Positions 18,440 to 27,147 of a stretch of DNA of 64,000 bases are shown piece by piece. The stretch's first letter is position 1. Each line of letters begins with the position of its first letter. Origin of the DNA: Egibacteraceae bacterium. GTDB lineage: Bacteria; Actinomycetota; Nitriliruptoria; Euzebyales; Egibacteraceae. The stretch spans positions 124,001 to 188,000 of the forward strand of contig JAUJNX010000003.1 in the NCBI GenBank assembly GCA_030447925.1, read 5' to 3'. The notes beneath the pieces are model-generated. The model saw only the letters and a list, made by a program, of their open reading frames with translations. It searched no databases and had not been told where the DNA came from. The position numbers and the translations under genes are program-made.

Positions 18440-18715
18440 TCACGGCCGGCCCTCCCGCTCGGGCTCGACCAGGCCGGCCGCGTGCAGGTCGCCGACCAGC
18501 GCCTCGACGTCGCGGGCCGCCGTGGTCCCGTCGACGGCGTACTGGCGGGCCAGCTCCTCGATCGCCTGGTCCGTCGTGGCGCCGCCGAGCAGCGTGCGCA
18601 GCACCAGGGCGGCCGAGGGGTTCAGCGTGTAGTACTCGCCGCTGTCCTCGTCGAGCAGGGCGATGCCGTAGTCGGTGTCGGCGGTGGACACACCGCGGCG
18701 CAGCGTGAGGGCCAT
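18440..18715 (-). CDS. lasB1: Lasso RRE protein B1 (PqqD-like)
   Basis: A 91-residue PqqD-fold protein: MALTLRRGVSTADTDYGIAL, LLDEDSGEYYTLNPSAALVL, then the helix TTDQAIEELARQYAVDG and ARDVEALVGDLHAAGLV. This RiPP recognition element binds the precursor leader and presents it to B2 and the cyclase. A strong GAGGAGG ribosome binding site overlaps the stop of the cyclase gene, and the stop abuts the B2 start. Confidence 0.9.
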   Translation of the reverse strand: MALTLRRGVSTADTDYGIALLDEDSGEYYTLNPSAALVLRTLLGGATTDQAIEELARQYAVDGTTAARDVEALVGDLHAAGLVEPEREGRP

Positions 18716-18724
18716 GTCTCCTCC

Positions 18725-20563
18725 TCAGGACGGGGCGGGCGCGGGTGCCCGCTCGAGCGAGCGGAGCCAGAGCTCGCACGCGACGGTCTGGTCCAGCGGG
18801 CCGAACTGCAGGTGCGGGGGGAGCGGGCCGGCGCAGGTGGCGCGCAGCGCCGCGGCGTCCACCAGGCCCAGCCGGGCGAGCCGGGAGTCCTCCCAGAGGG
18901 CGAGCAGGGCGTCGCGGTGGCGGCGCAGTCCCAGCTCCTCGTCGCTGGAGCCGTTCGCCTTGGTCTGGCGGGCGAGGCCGGCCTCCGGGACGATGCCGCG
19001 CATCGCCTCGGTGATGAGCGGCTTGTACCGCCAGGGGGTGACGCGGTCCTCCGGGCGGACCGCCAGGCCCGCCTCGACCACGCGGTCGTCGTAGTAGGGC
19101 GCGGCCATCGCCACGCCGGTGCGCGCGGCCATCTGGGCGAACTGGCGCGTCAGCCGGGAGACGAAGCGCATGGTCTCCAGCTCCCGGTGCTGCCCCCGCC
19201 GCGCGGCCAGCGGCTCGGCGGCCGGCGCCGCGGCGCGGACCTGGCTGCGCACGGACGCCGTGGCGCCCGGCGTCACCCAGGGCGCGAGGCGGGGCTGGAA
19301 CCCCCAGTCCAGCAGCGGCTCCGTGAGCGGCGGCTTCGGGGCGGTCAGGGCGTCGCCGACCCCCGCGAGCCAGGTCCGGTACGGGCCGGTGTCCGCCAGC
19401 TGGCGCAGCACCGACCGGCGCGGCCAGCGGTACTTCGCGGCGAAGCCCCGCAGGTGGCCCAGCGCGACCCGCGGGTTCGTCCGCGCCAGCGTGTGCAGGT
19501 GGGCGACGGACCCGTAGAGCAGCTCGTCCCCCCCGAAGCCGGTCAGGTGCACCTGCGACCCGCGGGCGGCGGCCCGGCGGGCGATCACCAGCCAGCGGTC
19601 GCGCTCGGTCGCCGCGGTGAAGGGCTCGTCGAACCGGTCCTCGGGGGTGTCCAGCCCGGCGAACACCAGCGGGATCTCGTCCGCCGGGAGCACGTGGTGC
19701 TCGACGGTGCCCAGTCCGGCGACGGTGCGACCGGCCCAGTGCACGTCGTCGGCGAGGGGGTCCCGGCTGGCCGCGGTGTAGGCGACCAGGTGCGCGTCCC
19801 CGCGTGCGGCCAGGCAGCACACCGCGGTCGAGTCCAGCCCGCCGAGGTCGCAGCTGACCAGGTCGCGCCCGCGGACCCGGGCCGCGACCGCGGCGGCCAG
19901 CGCGTCGCGCAGCGCGGGCGCGCCCTCGGCCATGGGCACCACCGGCTCGGGCGGGGTCCACCAGCGCACGGTGCGCGGCGCCCCGCGCTCGTCCAGCAGC
20001 AGGTGGTGGTCGCCCTCCACGACGTCCACGCCCCGCCAGACGGGCTGCCCGGCGAGCGGGTAGAGGATGTGGGGCTCCAGCAGGTGCAGGGCCAGCCGCT
20101 GCTCGTCCAGCCCCCCGCCCGACAGGTGGGCCAGCACGTCGGCGCGGTCCGCGGCGACGGTGACGTCGCCCACGCGCGCGCGGAAGACTCGCCGCACGCC
20201 GGTCACGCTGCCCTGCACGCGGACCCGGCCGTCCACCGAGGCGATCAGGTGGGCGCTGCCCACCAGGCCGCGGGCCGGCCCATCCAGATCGGCGGTCGCC
20301 CGGATCCCGCTGGCGACGGCATCGAGGCGGGCGTCGGTGAGGTCGTGCTGGCCGATGACCGCGACGGCGGTGCGTCCCGCCCGGCCGGTGGCGATCGCGT
20401 CGGCGGCCCAGCGGCCGACCAGCCACGGGCGTCCCGAGGCGTGGTGCAGCACCGCCACCGGCGTGTGGTCCTGCAAGGAGCGGACGACCGCGGACGCGGC
20501 GTCGCAGTCCGGCAGCACGACGAACCACGACGGCAGACGGCCCAGATCGAGGGCCTCGATCAT
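18725..20563 (-). CDS. lasC: Lasso cyclase (asparagine synthetase B-like)
   Basis: A 612-residue protein from ATG 20563 (GGAGAGG seven bases upstream). The N-terminal half is a glutamine-amidotransferase-like fold without a catalytic N-terminal Cys. The synthetase half carries the ATP-pyrophosphatase loop VSCDLGGLDSTAV, an aspartate-rich VHLTGFGGDELLYG and AAPYYDDRVVEAGL. In lasso biosynthesis this enzyme adenylates the side-chain carboxylate of Asp/Glu at position 7-9 and forms the isopeptide bond with the core N-terminus. Another ATG six codons upstream would place the ribosome binding site inside the gene. Confidence 0.9.
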   Translation of the reverse strand: MIEALDLGRLPSWFVVLPDCDAASAVVRSLQDHTPVAVLHHASGRPWLVGRWAADAIATGRAGRTAVAVIGQHDLTDARLDAVASGIRATADLDGPARGLVGSAHLIASVDGRVRVQGSVTGVRRVFRARVGDVTVAADRADVLAHLSGGGLDEQRLALHLLEPHILYPLAGQPVWRGVDVVEGDHHLLLDERGAPRTVRWWTPPEPVVPMAEGAPALRDALAAAVAARVRGRDLVSCDLGGLDSTAVCCLAARGDAHLVAYTAASRDPLADDVHWAGRTVAGLGTVEHHVLPADEIPLVFAGLDTPEDRFDEPFTAATERDRWLVIARRAAARGSQVHLTGFGGDELLYGSVAHLHTLARTNPRVALGHLRGFAAKYRWPRRSVLRQLADTGPYRTWLAGVGDALTAPKPPLTEPLLDWGFQPRLAPWVTPGATASVRSQVRAAAPAAEPLAARRGQHRELETMRFVSRLTRQFAQMAARTGVAMAAPYYDDRVVEAGLAVRPEDRVTPWRYKPLITEAMRGIVPEAGLARQTKANGSSDEELGLRRHRDALLALWEDSRLARLGLVDAAALRATCAGPLPPHLQFGPLDQTVACELWLRSLERAPAPAPS

Positions 20564-20600
20564 GGGCTGGCCTCTCCGCACGACGACGTTGCGCGCTGCT

Positions 20601-20636
20601 GCCGGGTGGCGGCGGTGCTACCGGCCACCACCCGGC
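20601..20636. terminator. Stem-loop between lasso precursor and cyclase genes
   Basis: GCCGGGTGG at 20601-20609 pairs perfectly with CCACCCGGC at 20628-20636, with a smaller CGGT/ACCG hairpin nested in the loop. It lies in the 93-bp gap between the precursor stop and the cyclase start. There is no U-run, so it looks more like an attenuator or mRNA-stabilising hairpin that keeps precursor transcripts in excess than a full terminator. Confidence 0.5.
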
Positions 20637-20656
20637 CGTGCAGCCCGTTCGCGCAG

Positions 20657-20767
20657 CTACAGCGCCTGGTGCTTGACGAGGGTGTCCTTCGGGCCTTGCC
20701 CACCCAGTCCGGTCAGCTTGATGAAGGACCCCGCCTTGGTCAGCGTGGGACGCTCGTAGGTCAGCAC
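20657..20767 (-). CDS. lasA: Lasso peptide precursor
   Basis: A 36-residue peptide from GTG 20767, with a GGAGGT ribosome binding site eight bases upstream. The leader has the RRE-binding motif YxxPxLxxxGxF (YERPTLTKAGSF) and ends KLTG, with threonine at the conserved penultimate position. The predicted core is LGGQGPKDTLVKHQAL (16 residues). Asp8 would close an eight-residue macrolactam ring with the Leu1 amine, leaving an eight-residue tail TLVKHQAL. The pattern Leu1, Gly5, Asp8, Leu10 resembles the keywimysin/citrulassin type but the sequence differs. Confidence 0.85.
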   Translation of the reverse strand: MLTYERPTLTKAGSFIKLTGLGGQGPKDTLVKHQAL

Positions 20768-20840
20768 ATCGCACCTCCAGGAGAATGACCCGAGGCCCGC
20801 ACCCCGGGGTGGCGCCCGCCACGCGGCACGCCTACCCGGC

Positions 20841-21317
20841 CCCCCCGCGGGCAAACGTCGCGGGGTGCTCACCGGGGTGTACGGCGACGAGTACCTGACC
20901 GAGCTGCGTGCGGACTGGCCGGCGTGATCGTCCTGGACGCCGGTGTCCTCGTCGCGCAGTTCGACGCCGGCGACGCCCACCACGACCGCGCACGGGCGCG
21001 CACGGGCGCTACTGCTCGGCGCGGTGGACGAGGCGCCGGCTGCCGGCCCCGTCACGCTGGCCGAGGTGCTGGTCGGGCCGGCCCGCGTCGGCTGCCTCCA
21101 CGAGGCGACGGCGGCCCTCCACCAGCTCGATGTGCGCGCCGTCGCCCTCGACGGCCGCGCCCCCGCCCGCCTCGCCGTCCTGCGGGCCGACACCGGCCTG
21201 AAGCTGCCGGATCGCTGCGTCCTGCTGGCCGCCGAGCAGGCCCGGGGCGGCGGTGCCGCCTTCGGCGACCGCCTCGCCGCCGCCGCTCAGCGCCGCGGCC
21301 TCGTGCGGCACGGCTGA
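20841..21317 (+). pseudogene. Toxin-antitoxin remnant: antitoxin tail and PIN toxin with 10-bp duplication
   Basis: A frame ending at 20926 reads RRGVLTGVYGDEYLTELRADW, typical of the C-terminal tail of a toxin-neutralising antitoxin, but no antitoxin N-terminus is found upstream. GTG 20924 overlaps its stop and starts a PIN toxin (VIVLDAGVLVAQFDAGDAHH). At 20988-21007 the sequence GCGCACGGGC occurs twice in tandem and shifts the frame. Past it, the other frame continues LLLGAVDEAPAAGPVTLAEVLVG and ends with the PIN residues LKLPDRCVLLAAEQ. Removing one repeat copy restores a single PIN protein of about 127 residues. Confidence 0.7.
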
Positions 21318-21338
21318 CCCGGGAATGGACGAGGGCGG

Positions 21339-22832
21339 TCAGGCCGCGGGCTTGACCGGCCGGCGGAGCCAGGTGTCGAAGAACGCGGAGAGGTCGCGGC
21401 CGGCGACCTCCTCGTAGACCGCCTCGAAGTCCTCGGTGGTGGCGGTGGCGTCGTCGTAGCGCTCGAGCCACAGGCGCGCGCCGGCGAGGAACGCCTCGTC
21501 GCCGATCTCCTGGCGCAGGGCGTGGAGGGTCGCGGCGCCGCGCACGTAGACGGGGCCGACGAACAGCCCGGTGGCGCCCGGGTCCGCGATCGCCACGGTC
21601 CAGAACGGGTCGTCCGCGGGGATCGCCAGCACCTCCGCGAAGGACTCGTCGGCGGTGGCGCCGCCCCGCTCCTCGCTCCACAGCCACTCCGCGTAGGTGG
21701 CCCAGCCCTCGTTCAGCCAGATGTCCTGCCAGCGCTCGGGGCTCACCGCGTTGCCGAACCACTGGTGCGCCAGCTCGTGGGCGACCGTGCCCTCGCTCGC
21801 GCGGCGCGAGTACACCGGGCGCGTCTGGGTCTCCAGGGCGTAGCCGACGCTGTCGTCGTCCACGATCGCGCCGAAGGAGTCGAACGGGTAGGGCCCGAAC
21901 AGCTCCTCGAAGAAGGCGATCATCTCCGGCTGGAGCGCGAGGCTCGCCTCGGTGATCTCGCGGTCCTCGCCGGCGATGTCGCGGTCGACCGCGTCCACGA
22001 TCGGCAGGCCGTCGGCTTCGGCGTAGCGCAGCTCGTAGTCGCCGACGGACGCGGTCGTGAGGTAGCTCGCCTGCGCGTCGGGCGCGTCCCAGTACCAGGT
22101 GGTCCACCCGTCCCGGGTCAGCGGGTCGCGCGGCTGGAGGCCGTTGGCCACCGCGGCCTTGCCCTCCGGGACCGCGATCCGGAACGAGTAGGTCGCCTTG
22201 TCGGTGGGGTGGTCGTTGACCGGGTACCAGGACATGCTGCCCTCGGGCTCGCCGACGACCATCGCGCCGTCGCGCATCGTCACCCAGCCGTAGGGCACCC
22301 CCTCGATGTCCAGGGGCTGGACGGTCGTCCCGGCGTAGGCGACGGTGACGGTCAGCGACCGCCCCTCCCGGACCCGCCGCCAGGGCTGGACGGTCAGCTC
22401 CCACACCCGCGCGGCGTCGTCCTGCACCTGCCAGTACGCGCCGCCGCGGACCTGCTCGCCCGCGGCGGGGGCCGCCACCTCGCGCAGGGGCCGCCCGTCG
22501 ACCCGGATCGACCGCACGTCCATGCCGCGCAGGTCCAGGTTGAAGCGGCGCATGTCCTCGGTGGCGGCCAGCTCGATCCGCGCCTCGCCCTCGAGCCGGC
22601 CCTCCAGCGGCGCCGGGTCCGGGCCCGGCGGCATGTAGCGCAGGTCCAGGTCGTAGTGGCGGACGTCGATCCCGCCGTTGCCCGCGTACGGGAAGTAGGG
22701 GTCGCCGACGCCGGGCGCGCCCGCCTGCCCCCACGGCCGCCCGTTCGCGGCCGCGGCCGGCGATGCCAGCGTCGCGAGCAGGGTGGCCAGGGCGAACGCC
22801 CCGCGGAACCACGGTGTCCGAGCAGTGCGCAC
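21339..22832 (-). CDS. Secreted M1-family metallopeptidase
   Basis: A 497-residue protein from GTG 22832 with a signal peptide (TPWFRGAFALATLLATLASP, cleavage near AAA-N). The gluzincin signature GTVAHELAHQWFGN and, further on, NEGWATYAEW supply the two zinc histidines and the zinc glutamate. The substrate-binding region is MSWYPVNDHPTDKATY. These aminopeptidases trim N-terminal residues from peptides; here the export signal suggests extracellular or envelope work. The C-terminus is short, without the full M1 helical domain. Confidence 0.9.
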   Translation of the reverse strand: MRTARTPWFRGAFALATLLATLASPAAAANGRPWGQAGAPGVGDPYFPYAGNGGIDVRHYDLDLRYMPPGPDPAPLEGRLEGEARIELAATEDMRRFNLDLRGMDVRSIRVDGRPLREVAAPAAGEQVRGGAYWQVQDDAARVWELTVQPWRRVREGRSLTVTVAYAGTTVQPLDIEGVPYGWVTMRDGAMVVGEPEGSMSWYPVNDHPTDKATYSFRIAVPEGKAAVANGLQPRDPLTRDGWTTWYWDAPDAQASYLTTASVGDYELRYAEADGLPIVDAVDRDIAGEDREITEASLALQPEMIAFFEELFGPYPFDSFGAIVDDDSVGYALETQTRPVYSRRASEGTVAHELAHQWFGNAVSPERWQDIWLNEGWATYAEWLWSEERGGATADESFAEVLAIPADDPFWTVAIADPGATGLFVGPVYVRGAATLHALRQEIGDEAFLAGARLWLERYDDATATTEDFEAVYEEVAGRDLSAFFDTWLRRPVKPAA

Positions 22833-22889
22833 GTCCGCCCCCGTTGTCGCCGGAAGGCGGGACTGTACCGGAGGCAGGCGGCCGTCCGT

Positions 22890-23108
22890 CAGTCCGCAAG
22901 TGTTCGTCGACCTCGCCACCGCGGAGCTGGCCGTCGCACTATCGGCAGCCCACCGCCTGCGCGCCGCGACGCGGCCCACCTCGCCACGGCCGTGGCAGCA
23001 GGAGCCGATCGCTTCGTCACGAACAACCGGCGTGACTTCCTCACCACGATCGGCGAGATCGACGTGGTCCACCCCTCCGCCCTTCCCGACCCGCCGCGCG
23101 GAGCTTGA
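22890..23108 (+). pseudogene. PIN-domain toxin fragment
   Basis: One frame reads VFVDLATAELAVALSAAHRLR, and a neighbouring frame continues RRDAAHLATAVAAGADRFVTNNRRDF and ends a short distance later. 'DAxHLATAxxxGADxFVTNxxxF' is the C-terminal half of a VapC-like PIN domain. The N-terminal half with the first catalytic Asp is missing and a frameshift separates the two pieces. It lies head-on to the M1 peptidase promoter region. Confidence 0.55.
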
Positions 23109-23165
23109 CGGCGCGCAGCCCCGGCATCAGCGGCGCGAGACTGCGGGGAGGCGCTCGGCCGTCCG

Positions 23166-23225
23166 TCAGCCCGCGAGCCGGTGCCGGACCCGGTCATCCA
23201 GGTCGCGGATGCTCAGCGCCGCCAT
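23166..23225 (-). pseudogene. Truncated antitoxin (FitA/VapB-like N-terminus)
   Basis: A 19-codon frame MAALSIRDLDDRVRHRLAG followed by a stop. This is the beta-strand plus first-helix opening of a ribbon-helix-helix antitoxin of the FitA/VapB type (normally 70-85 residues). It sits close to the PIN fragment but on the opposite strand, so they are probably leftovers of separate or rearranged modules. Confidence 0.45.
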
Positions 23226-23282
23226 GCCGTTCCCCTCGCGCCGTCGTCACGACGACAGCGAAGCCAGCGGTCCACGGGACCG

Positions 23283-25009
23283 TCAGGCGCGGCGGCCCAC
23301 GAGGGTGGCGGCGCGGGTGTTGAGGACGTCGCGGGGGGTGGCCCAGCCGCGGCGGGCGGTCGCGACGGCGTTGTGGAGGTAGTCCAGCTCGCCGACGGCG
23401 TGGGCGTCGGAGGACAGCGCGAGCGTCGCGCCGGCGCCCAGGGCGATGCGGACCATCTCGGCGGACAGGTCCAGGCGCCGGGGCGACCCGTTCACCTCCA
23501 GCGCGGTGCCGGTCGCGGCGGCGGCCTGCGCGATGGCCTCCAGCTCGATGGCGTAGCCGGGGCGGTGCCCGAGGATCCGCCCGGTCGGGTGCCCGATCAC
23601 GGTCACCGCCGGCGAGGCGATCGCGGCGAGGATGCGGTCGGTCTGCACCGCGACGGGGCGGTCCATGTGCGAGTGCACGCTGGCGACGCACAGGTCGAAG
23701 GCCAGCAGGAACTCCGGGTCGTAGTCCAGCCCGCCGTCCAGGCCGATGTTCAGCTCGGCGGCGTCCAGCAGGCGGACCTGCGGATGGCGCGCCTGGACCT
23801 CTGCCAGGGCCGCCCGCCGCGCGCGCACCGCGTCCCGGGACATGCCGTTGATGGCGAGGTCCTCGGCGTGGTCGGTGACGGCGACGTAGGCCAGGCCGCG
23901 GGCGGCGGCCGCCGCGGCGATGCGCTCCAGCCCGTCGCGCCCGTCCCGCGACCAGTCGCTGTGCTCGTGCAGGTCTCGGCGCAGGTCGGCGACGTCGACC
24001 AGGCGGGGCAGCGCCCCGGCCGCGGCCGCGGCGATCGCCTCGGCGCCCTCGCGCAGCTCCGGCGGGATCAGGGGCAGGCCGAGGGCGGCGTAGACCTCGC
24101 CCTCGGTGCGCCCGGCGGGCAGCCCGCCCGACCCGGCACCCGCGCGGACGCGCAGGGCCGCGAGGTGGGCGGGGGAGCCGGTGGCCGCGAGCAGCGTCCC
24201 GCCCGCGGCGCCCGGCGCGGCCAGCCACAGGTCGGCGGGTGAGCCGGAGGCGGCGAGCACGCGGACCACGTCGTCCCGGCGCTCGAGGACGCGGACGACG
24301 GCGGGGCTGCGGGGCAGCTCCTCGGCGACCTGGGCGGGTCGCTCGGTGACCACCAGGAGGTCCAGGGTGCCGACGGTGTCGGCCGCGCGGCGCACCGCGC
24401 CCGCCACGCGCACCCCCAGGACGGCGGGCACCGCGGCCAGCGCAGCCCGCAGCGCGCCGCGACGCGCACCCCCAGGACGGCGGGCACCGCGGCCAGCGCA
24501 GCCCGCAGCGCGCCGGCCTCGCGGCGGGCGAGGGGCAGCGGGACCAGGTCGCCGGCGGTCGCGTCCAGCCGCCGGAGGGACTCGCGGACCCGGCCCGCCA
24601 GCCGGTCGCCCAGCGCGTCCAGCCCGCCGGGCGCCGCCGCGGCCGCCCGCAGCGCGGCGACGTCGGGGAAGCCGTGCGTCCCGGCCAGCAGGCGGGCGTC
24701 GCGGATGCCCAGCAGGGGGAGGCCGAGCAGCGCGCCGGACCCCGGCGGCTCCTGCGCGCGCAGCTCGTCCAGCAGCGCGATCCGCCCGGTGCGGGTGTGC
24801 TCGGCGATGATTCCGGCGATCGCGGGGCCGATCCCCTCCAGCCGCCGCACCTCGGCGTCGTCCAGGGCGGCGAGGTCGACGGGTGCGGCGCGCACGACCC
24901 GCGCCGCGCGCTCGTAGGCCCGCACCCGGAACCGGTCGCCCTTGCCCAGGCGCAGCAGCGCCGCCAGCTCCGCGAGCCGGTCGGCGAGCTCGGTGTTGGG
25001 CGCCGTCAT
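23283..25009 (-). pseudogene. PolX-type DNA polymerase/PHP protein, broken by a 56-bp duplication
   Basis: The first part (MTAPNTELADRLAELAALLRL from ATG 25009) has helix-hairpin-helix motifs (RRLEGIGPAIAGIIAEHTRTG). The second part, in another frame, has the polymerase-like stretch VGTLDLLVV and a C-terminal PHP phosphoesterase domain: DLHEHSDWSRDG, VTDHAE, SVHSHMD, GHPTGR and SSDAHA. The frames are separated by a tandem duplication (24406-24459 repeated at 24462-24515, unit 56 bp). Deleting one copy restores one protein of about 556 residues. The usual polymerase 'GDxD' reads GTLD and the third carboxylate is not evident, so the polymerase site looks inactive while the PHP metal ligands are kept. 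PolX-PHP proteins act in base-excision repair. Confidence 0.8.
24406..24515. repeat. Tandem duplication (2 x 54 bp, period 56) inside polX
   Basis: Bases 24406-24459 are identical to 24462-24515 with two differing bases between. The period of 56 is not a multiple of three and is the sole cause of the polX frameshift. Confidence 0.95.
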
Positions 25010-25069
25010 GCGCGCAGCCCTACCCCCTCCGGCCCGCCGTCCCCCGCGGCCGGGGTGGCGGGTCAGGTG

Positions 25070-25111
25070 GGTCCCCATGCATGGCCGATGCATCGGCCAT
25101 GCATGGGGACC
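25070..25111. repeat. 42-bp perfect palindrome upstream of polX
   Basis: The two halves are exact reverse complements, centred between 25090 and 25091. Inside it are two copies of CCATGCATGG flanking CCGATGCATCGG, each itself a palindrome. It lies 61 bp upstream of the polX start and about 120 bp past the end of the GGDEF gene, both minus strand. It could be a multi-site operator or a cruciform/terminator hairpin; no U-run follows on either strand. Confidence 0.9.
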
Positions 25112-25230
25112 AACACGCGGGCGCCCCGCTGCCGGCGGACGAGGACCTGGGCGGCGTGGGCCCGCGCGGACGCGGGGCCGCGACGGCGGCTGAGCGGGGG
25201 CTCAGCCGGTCTGCAGGACCCGCCGAACGC

Positions 25231-27147
25231 TCACCGGCGCGTGGTCGTCATCGCCCCCGCGCCGGCGGCGCGGCGCCCGCGCTGCTTCGCCCGGTACATC
25301 GCCGCGTCCGCCTGGCGCAGGAGGCGGTCGGGGTCGTCGCCGCGCGCCCCCACGACGATCCCGATGCTGGCGCCGATGCGCAGGTCGGTCCCGGCGATCC
25401 GAAGGGGCAGCGCGAGCGCGCCGGTGAGGCGGTCCGCGACCGCGGCGGCCGTGGTCGCGTCGGCGTCGGGGCAGACGACCACGAACTCGTCACCCGCGAA
25501 GCGCGACAGGGTGTCCTGCGGGCGCAGGCAGGAGCGCAACCGCTGGGCCACCGCGACGAGCAGGTCGTCGCCGGCGTGGTGGCCCCAGCGGTCGTTGACG
25601 TCCTTGAAGTGGTCGAGGTCCACGAACAGGACGCTGACCGGGCCCCGGCGCGCGCTGCCCGCCAGCTCCTGGGCCAGCCGGTCCAGCAGCAGCGTGCGGT
25701 TGGGCAGCCGGGTGAGGGGGTCGTGCAGCGCCTGCCAGCGGATCTCGCCCTCGGCCCGGCGGCGCTCGACGGCGCCGGCCGCCGCGTTGGCCAGCGACTG
25801 CAGGAACGCGAGGTCCTCCGGCCCGAACGTGCGGCGGGCATCGCTGTGGACGCTGAGCACACCGAAGGGCCGGCCGTGACCGCCGATGACGACCGCGGCA
25901 CCGCTGGTCATCCCCTGGGCCGCGAGCGCGGCACCCGCCACGCACCCGTCGCGCGCGAGGTCGTCGACGACCACCGGGGCGTCGGCCGCGAGGGCCGCGC
26001 GCGCGTGCGCGGCGTGCGCGGGTGGCACCGGCGCGGCGCGGTCGGCGGCGGGCCAGCCGGCGCCCGCGAGCCACCGCAGCACGTCCCCGTCGGCCTCGAG
26101 CTCCCACAGAGCGACGTGGTCGACCCGCAGGGTCTCGACCACGGCGCGGGCCATGGCCGCGAACAGCGCGGGCAGGTCCTCGCCCTCCAGGGCGCGCAGG
26201 CCCAGGAGGGCGACCGCGCGGTGCTGCTCCGCGCGGTCGAGCAGCTCGGCCTGGGCCCGCTCGCGGGCGGCGACCAGGCGGACGAAGCGCCAGAGCACCA
26301 GCGCGGTGAGCAGCACCGACGCGACGAGCGCCGCGTGCATCCCGCTGCGCTCGGCGACCAGCGCGGGGGCGGACGCCAGCGCCAGGCCCAGCAGCAGCAG
26401 CCGCCCGAACGGCAGTCCCCGCCCGGGGTCGCCCGCGGGCCGGGTCAGCTCCGCGGCGGAGGGGTGCAGGACCGCCGCGGCCGCGAGCAGGTAGGCGCCG
26501 AGCCACAGCAGGTCGACCCACGACCCGGTCCGGTAGCCGCCGCGCTGCTCGAGCAGCACGTAGGCGATGTTGGCCGCCAGGGCGGTCAGCACCGCGCCCC
26601 CCAGCAGCCACGCGGGCATCAGCCGCGCCGTGCCGAGGAACAGCAGGCGGACCGCGATCGCCGCGAGCAGCGCCTGGAACAGCGGGAACAGCGCGAGCGT
26701 CACGGTGTCCAGCACGCCGGTGGCGCCACCGAGCCGGGGGGCCGCCAGCGCCTCCCACAGCACGACCGCCACGGCGGTGGCGACGATGGCGCCGTCGATC
26801 ACGCCCTCGCGGTCGCCGCCGGGCGCGCGGGCGCGCACGAACCCCAGCGCCGCGGCCAGCAGCAGCGCGTAGCCGACCAGGTACAGGGCGAGCGCCGGGA
26901 GGTCGTCCTGGGACAGGACGCCCGCGTGCTCCAGGAGGCTGTGCAGCGCGAAGGACCCCAGCCCCAGTCCCGCCAGCCGCCAGGGCCGGGCGGCGGGCAG
27001 CCGGCGCGCGCCGGCGAGCACCACGGCGACGCAGACGACCAGAACGGCGTGGTAGGCGGCGCGCGCGTCGCCCGCGAGCAGCCCGAGGGCGCCGGCCACG
27101 GCACCTGCCGTCCCCAGCACCACCACCACGCCCGTTCGCCCGCCCAT
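25231..27147 (-). CDS. Membrane GAF-GGDEF diguanylate cyclase
   Basis: A 638-residue protein. The N-terminal about 300 residues contain eight or nine predicted membrane helices, followed by a GAF-like sensor (ALLGLRALEGEDLPALFAAM onward to VLSVHSDARRTF). The GGDEF domain has DHFKDVNDRWGHHAGDDLL and the active-site variant FAGDEF (AGDEF), with an inhibitory RxxD site (RPQD) five residues upstream. It should make c-di-GMP from two GTP at the membrane in response to a signal sensed by the membrane or GAF part. No EAL domain is present. The start at ATG 27147 leaves a normal first helix. Confidence 0.9.
   Translation of the reverse strand: MGGRTGVVVVLGTAGAVAGALGLLAGDARAAYHAVLVVCVAVVLAGARRLPAARPWRLAGLGLGSFALHSLLEHAGVLSQDDLPALALYLVGYALLLAAALGFVRARAPGGDREGVIDGAIVATAVAVVLWEALAAPRLGGATGVLDTVTLALFPLFQALLAAIAVRLLFLGTARLMPAWLLGGAVLTALAANIAYVLLEQRGGYRTGSWVDLLWLGAYLLAAAAVLHPSAAELTRPAGDPGRGLPFGRLLLLGLALASAPALVAERSGMHAALVASVLLTALVLWRFVRLVAARERAQAELLDRAEQHRAVALLGLRALEGEDLPALFAAMARAVVETLRVDHVALWELEADGDVLRWLAGAGWPAADRAAPVPPAHAAHARAALAADAPVVVDDLARDGCVAGAALAAQGMTSGAAVVIGGHGRPFGVLSVHSDARRTFGPEDLAFLQSLANAAAGAVERRRAEGEIRWQALHDPLTRLPNRTLLLDRLAQELAGSARRGPVSVLFVDLDHFKDVNDRWGHHAGDDLLVAVAQRLRSCLRPQDTLSRFAGDEFVVVCPDADATTAAAVADRLTGALALPLRIAGTDLRIGASIGIVVGARGDDPDRLLRQADAAMYRAKQRGRRAAGAGAMTTTRR

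Noticed and set aside
15903..18632. A 909-codon plus-strand open frame
   Set aside because: It runs antisense to the haloperoxidase, ABC exporter and lasso genes, all of which have clear motifs; composition is Gln/Arg/His-rich and without known domains.
18027..20822. Long minus-strand frame running from upstream through the cyclase region into the B2 peptidase gene
   Set aside because: Only the last 136 codons are real coding sequence; the rest is out of frame with the lasso cyclase and RRE genes.
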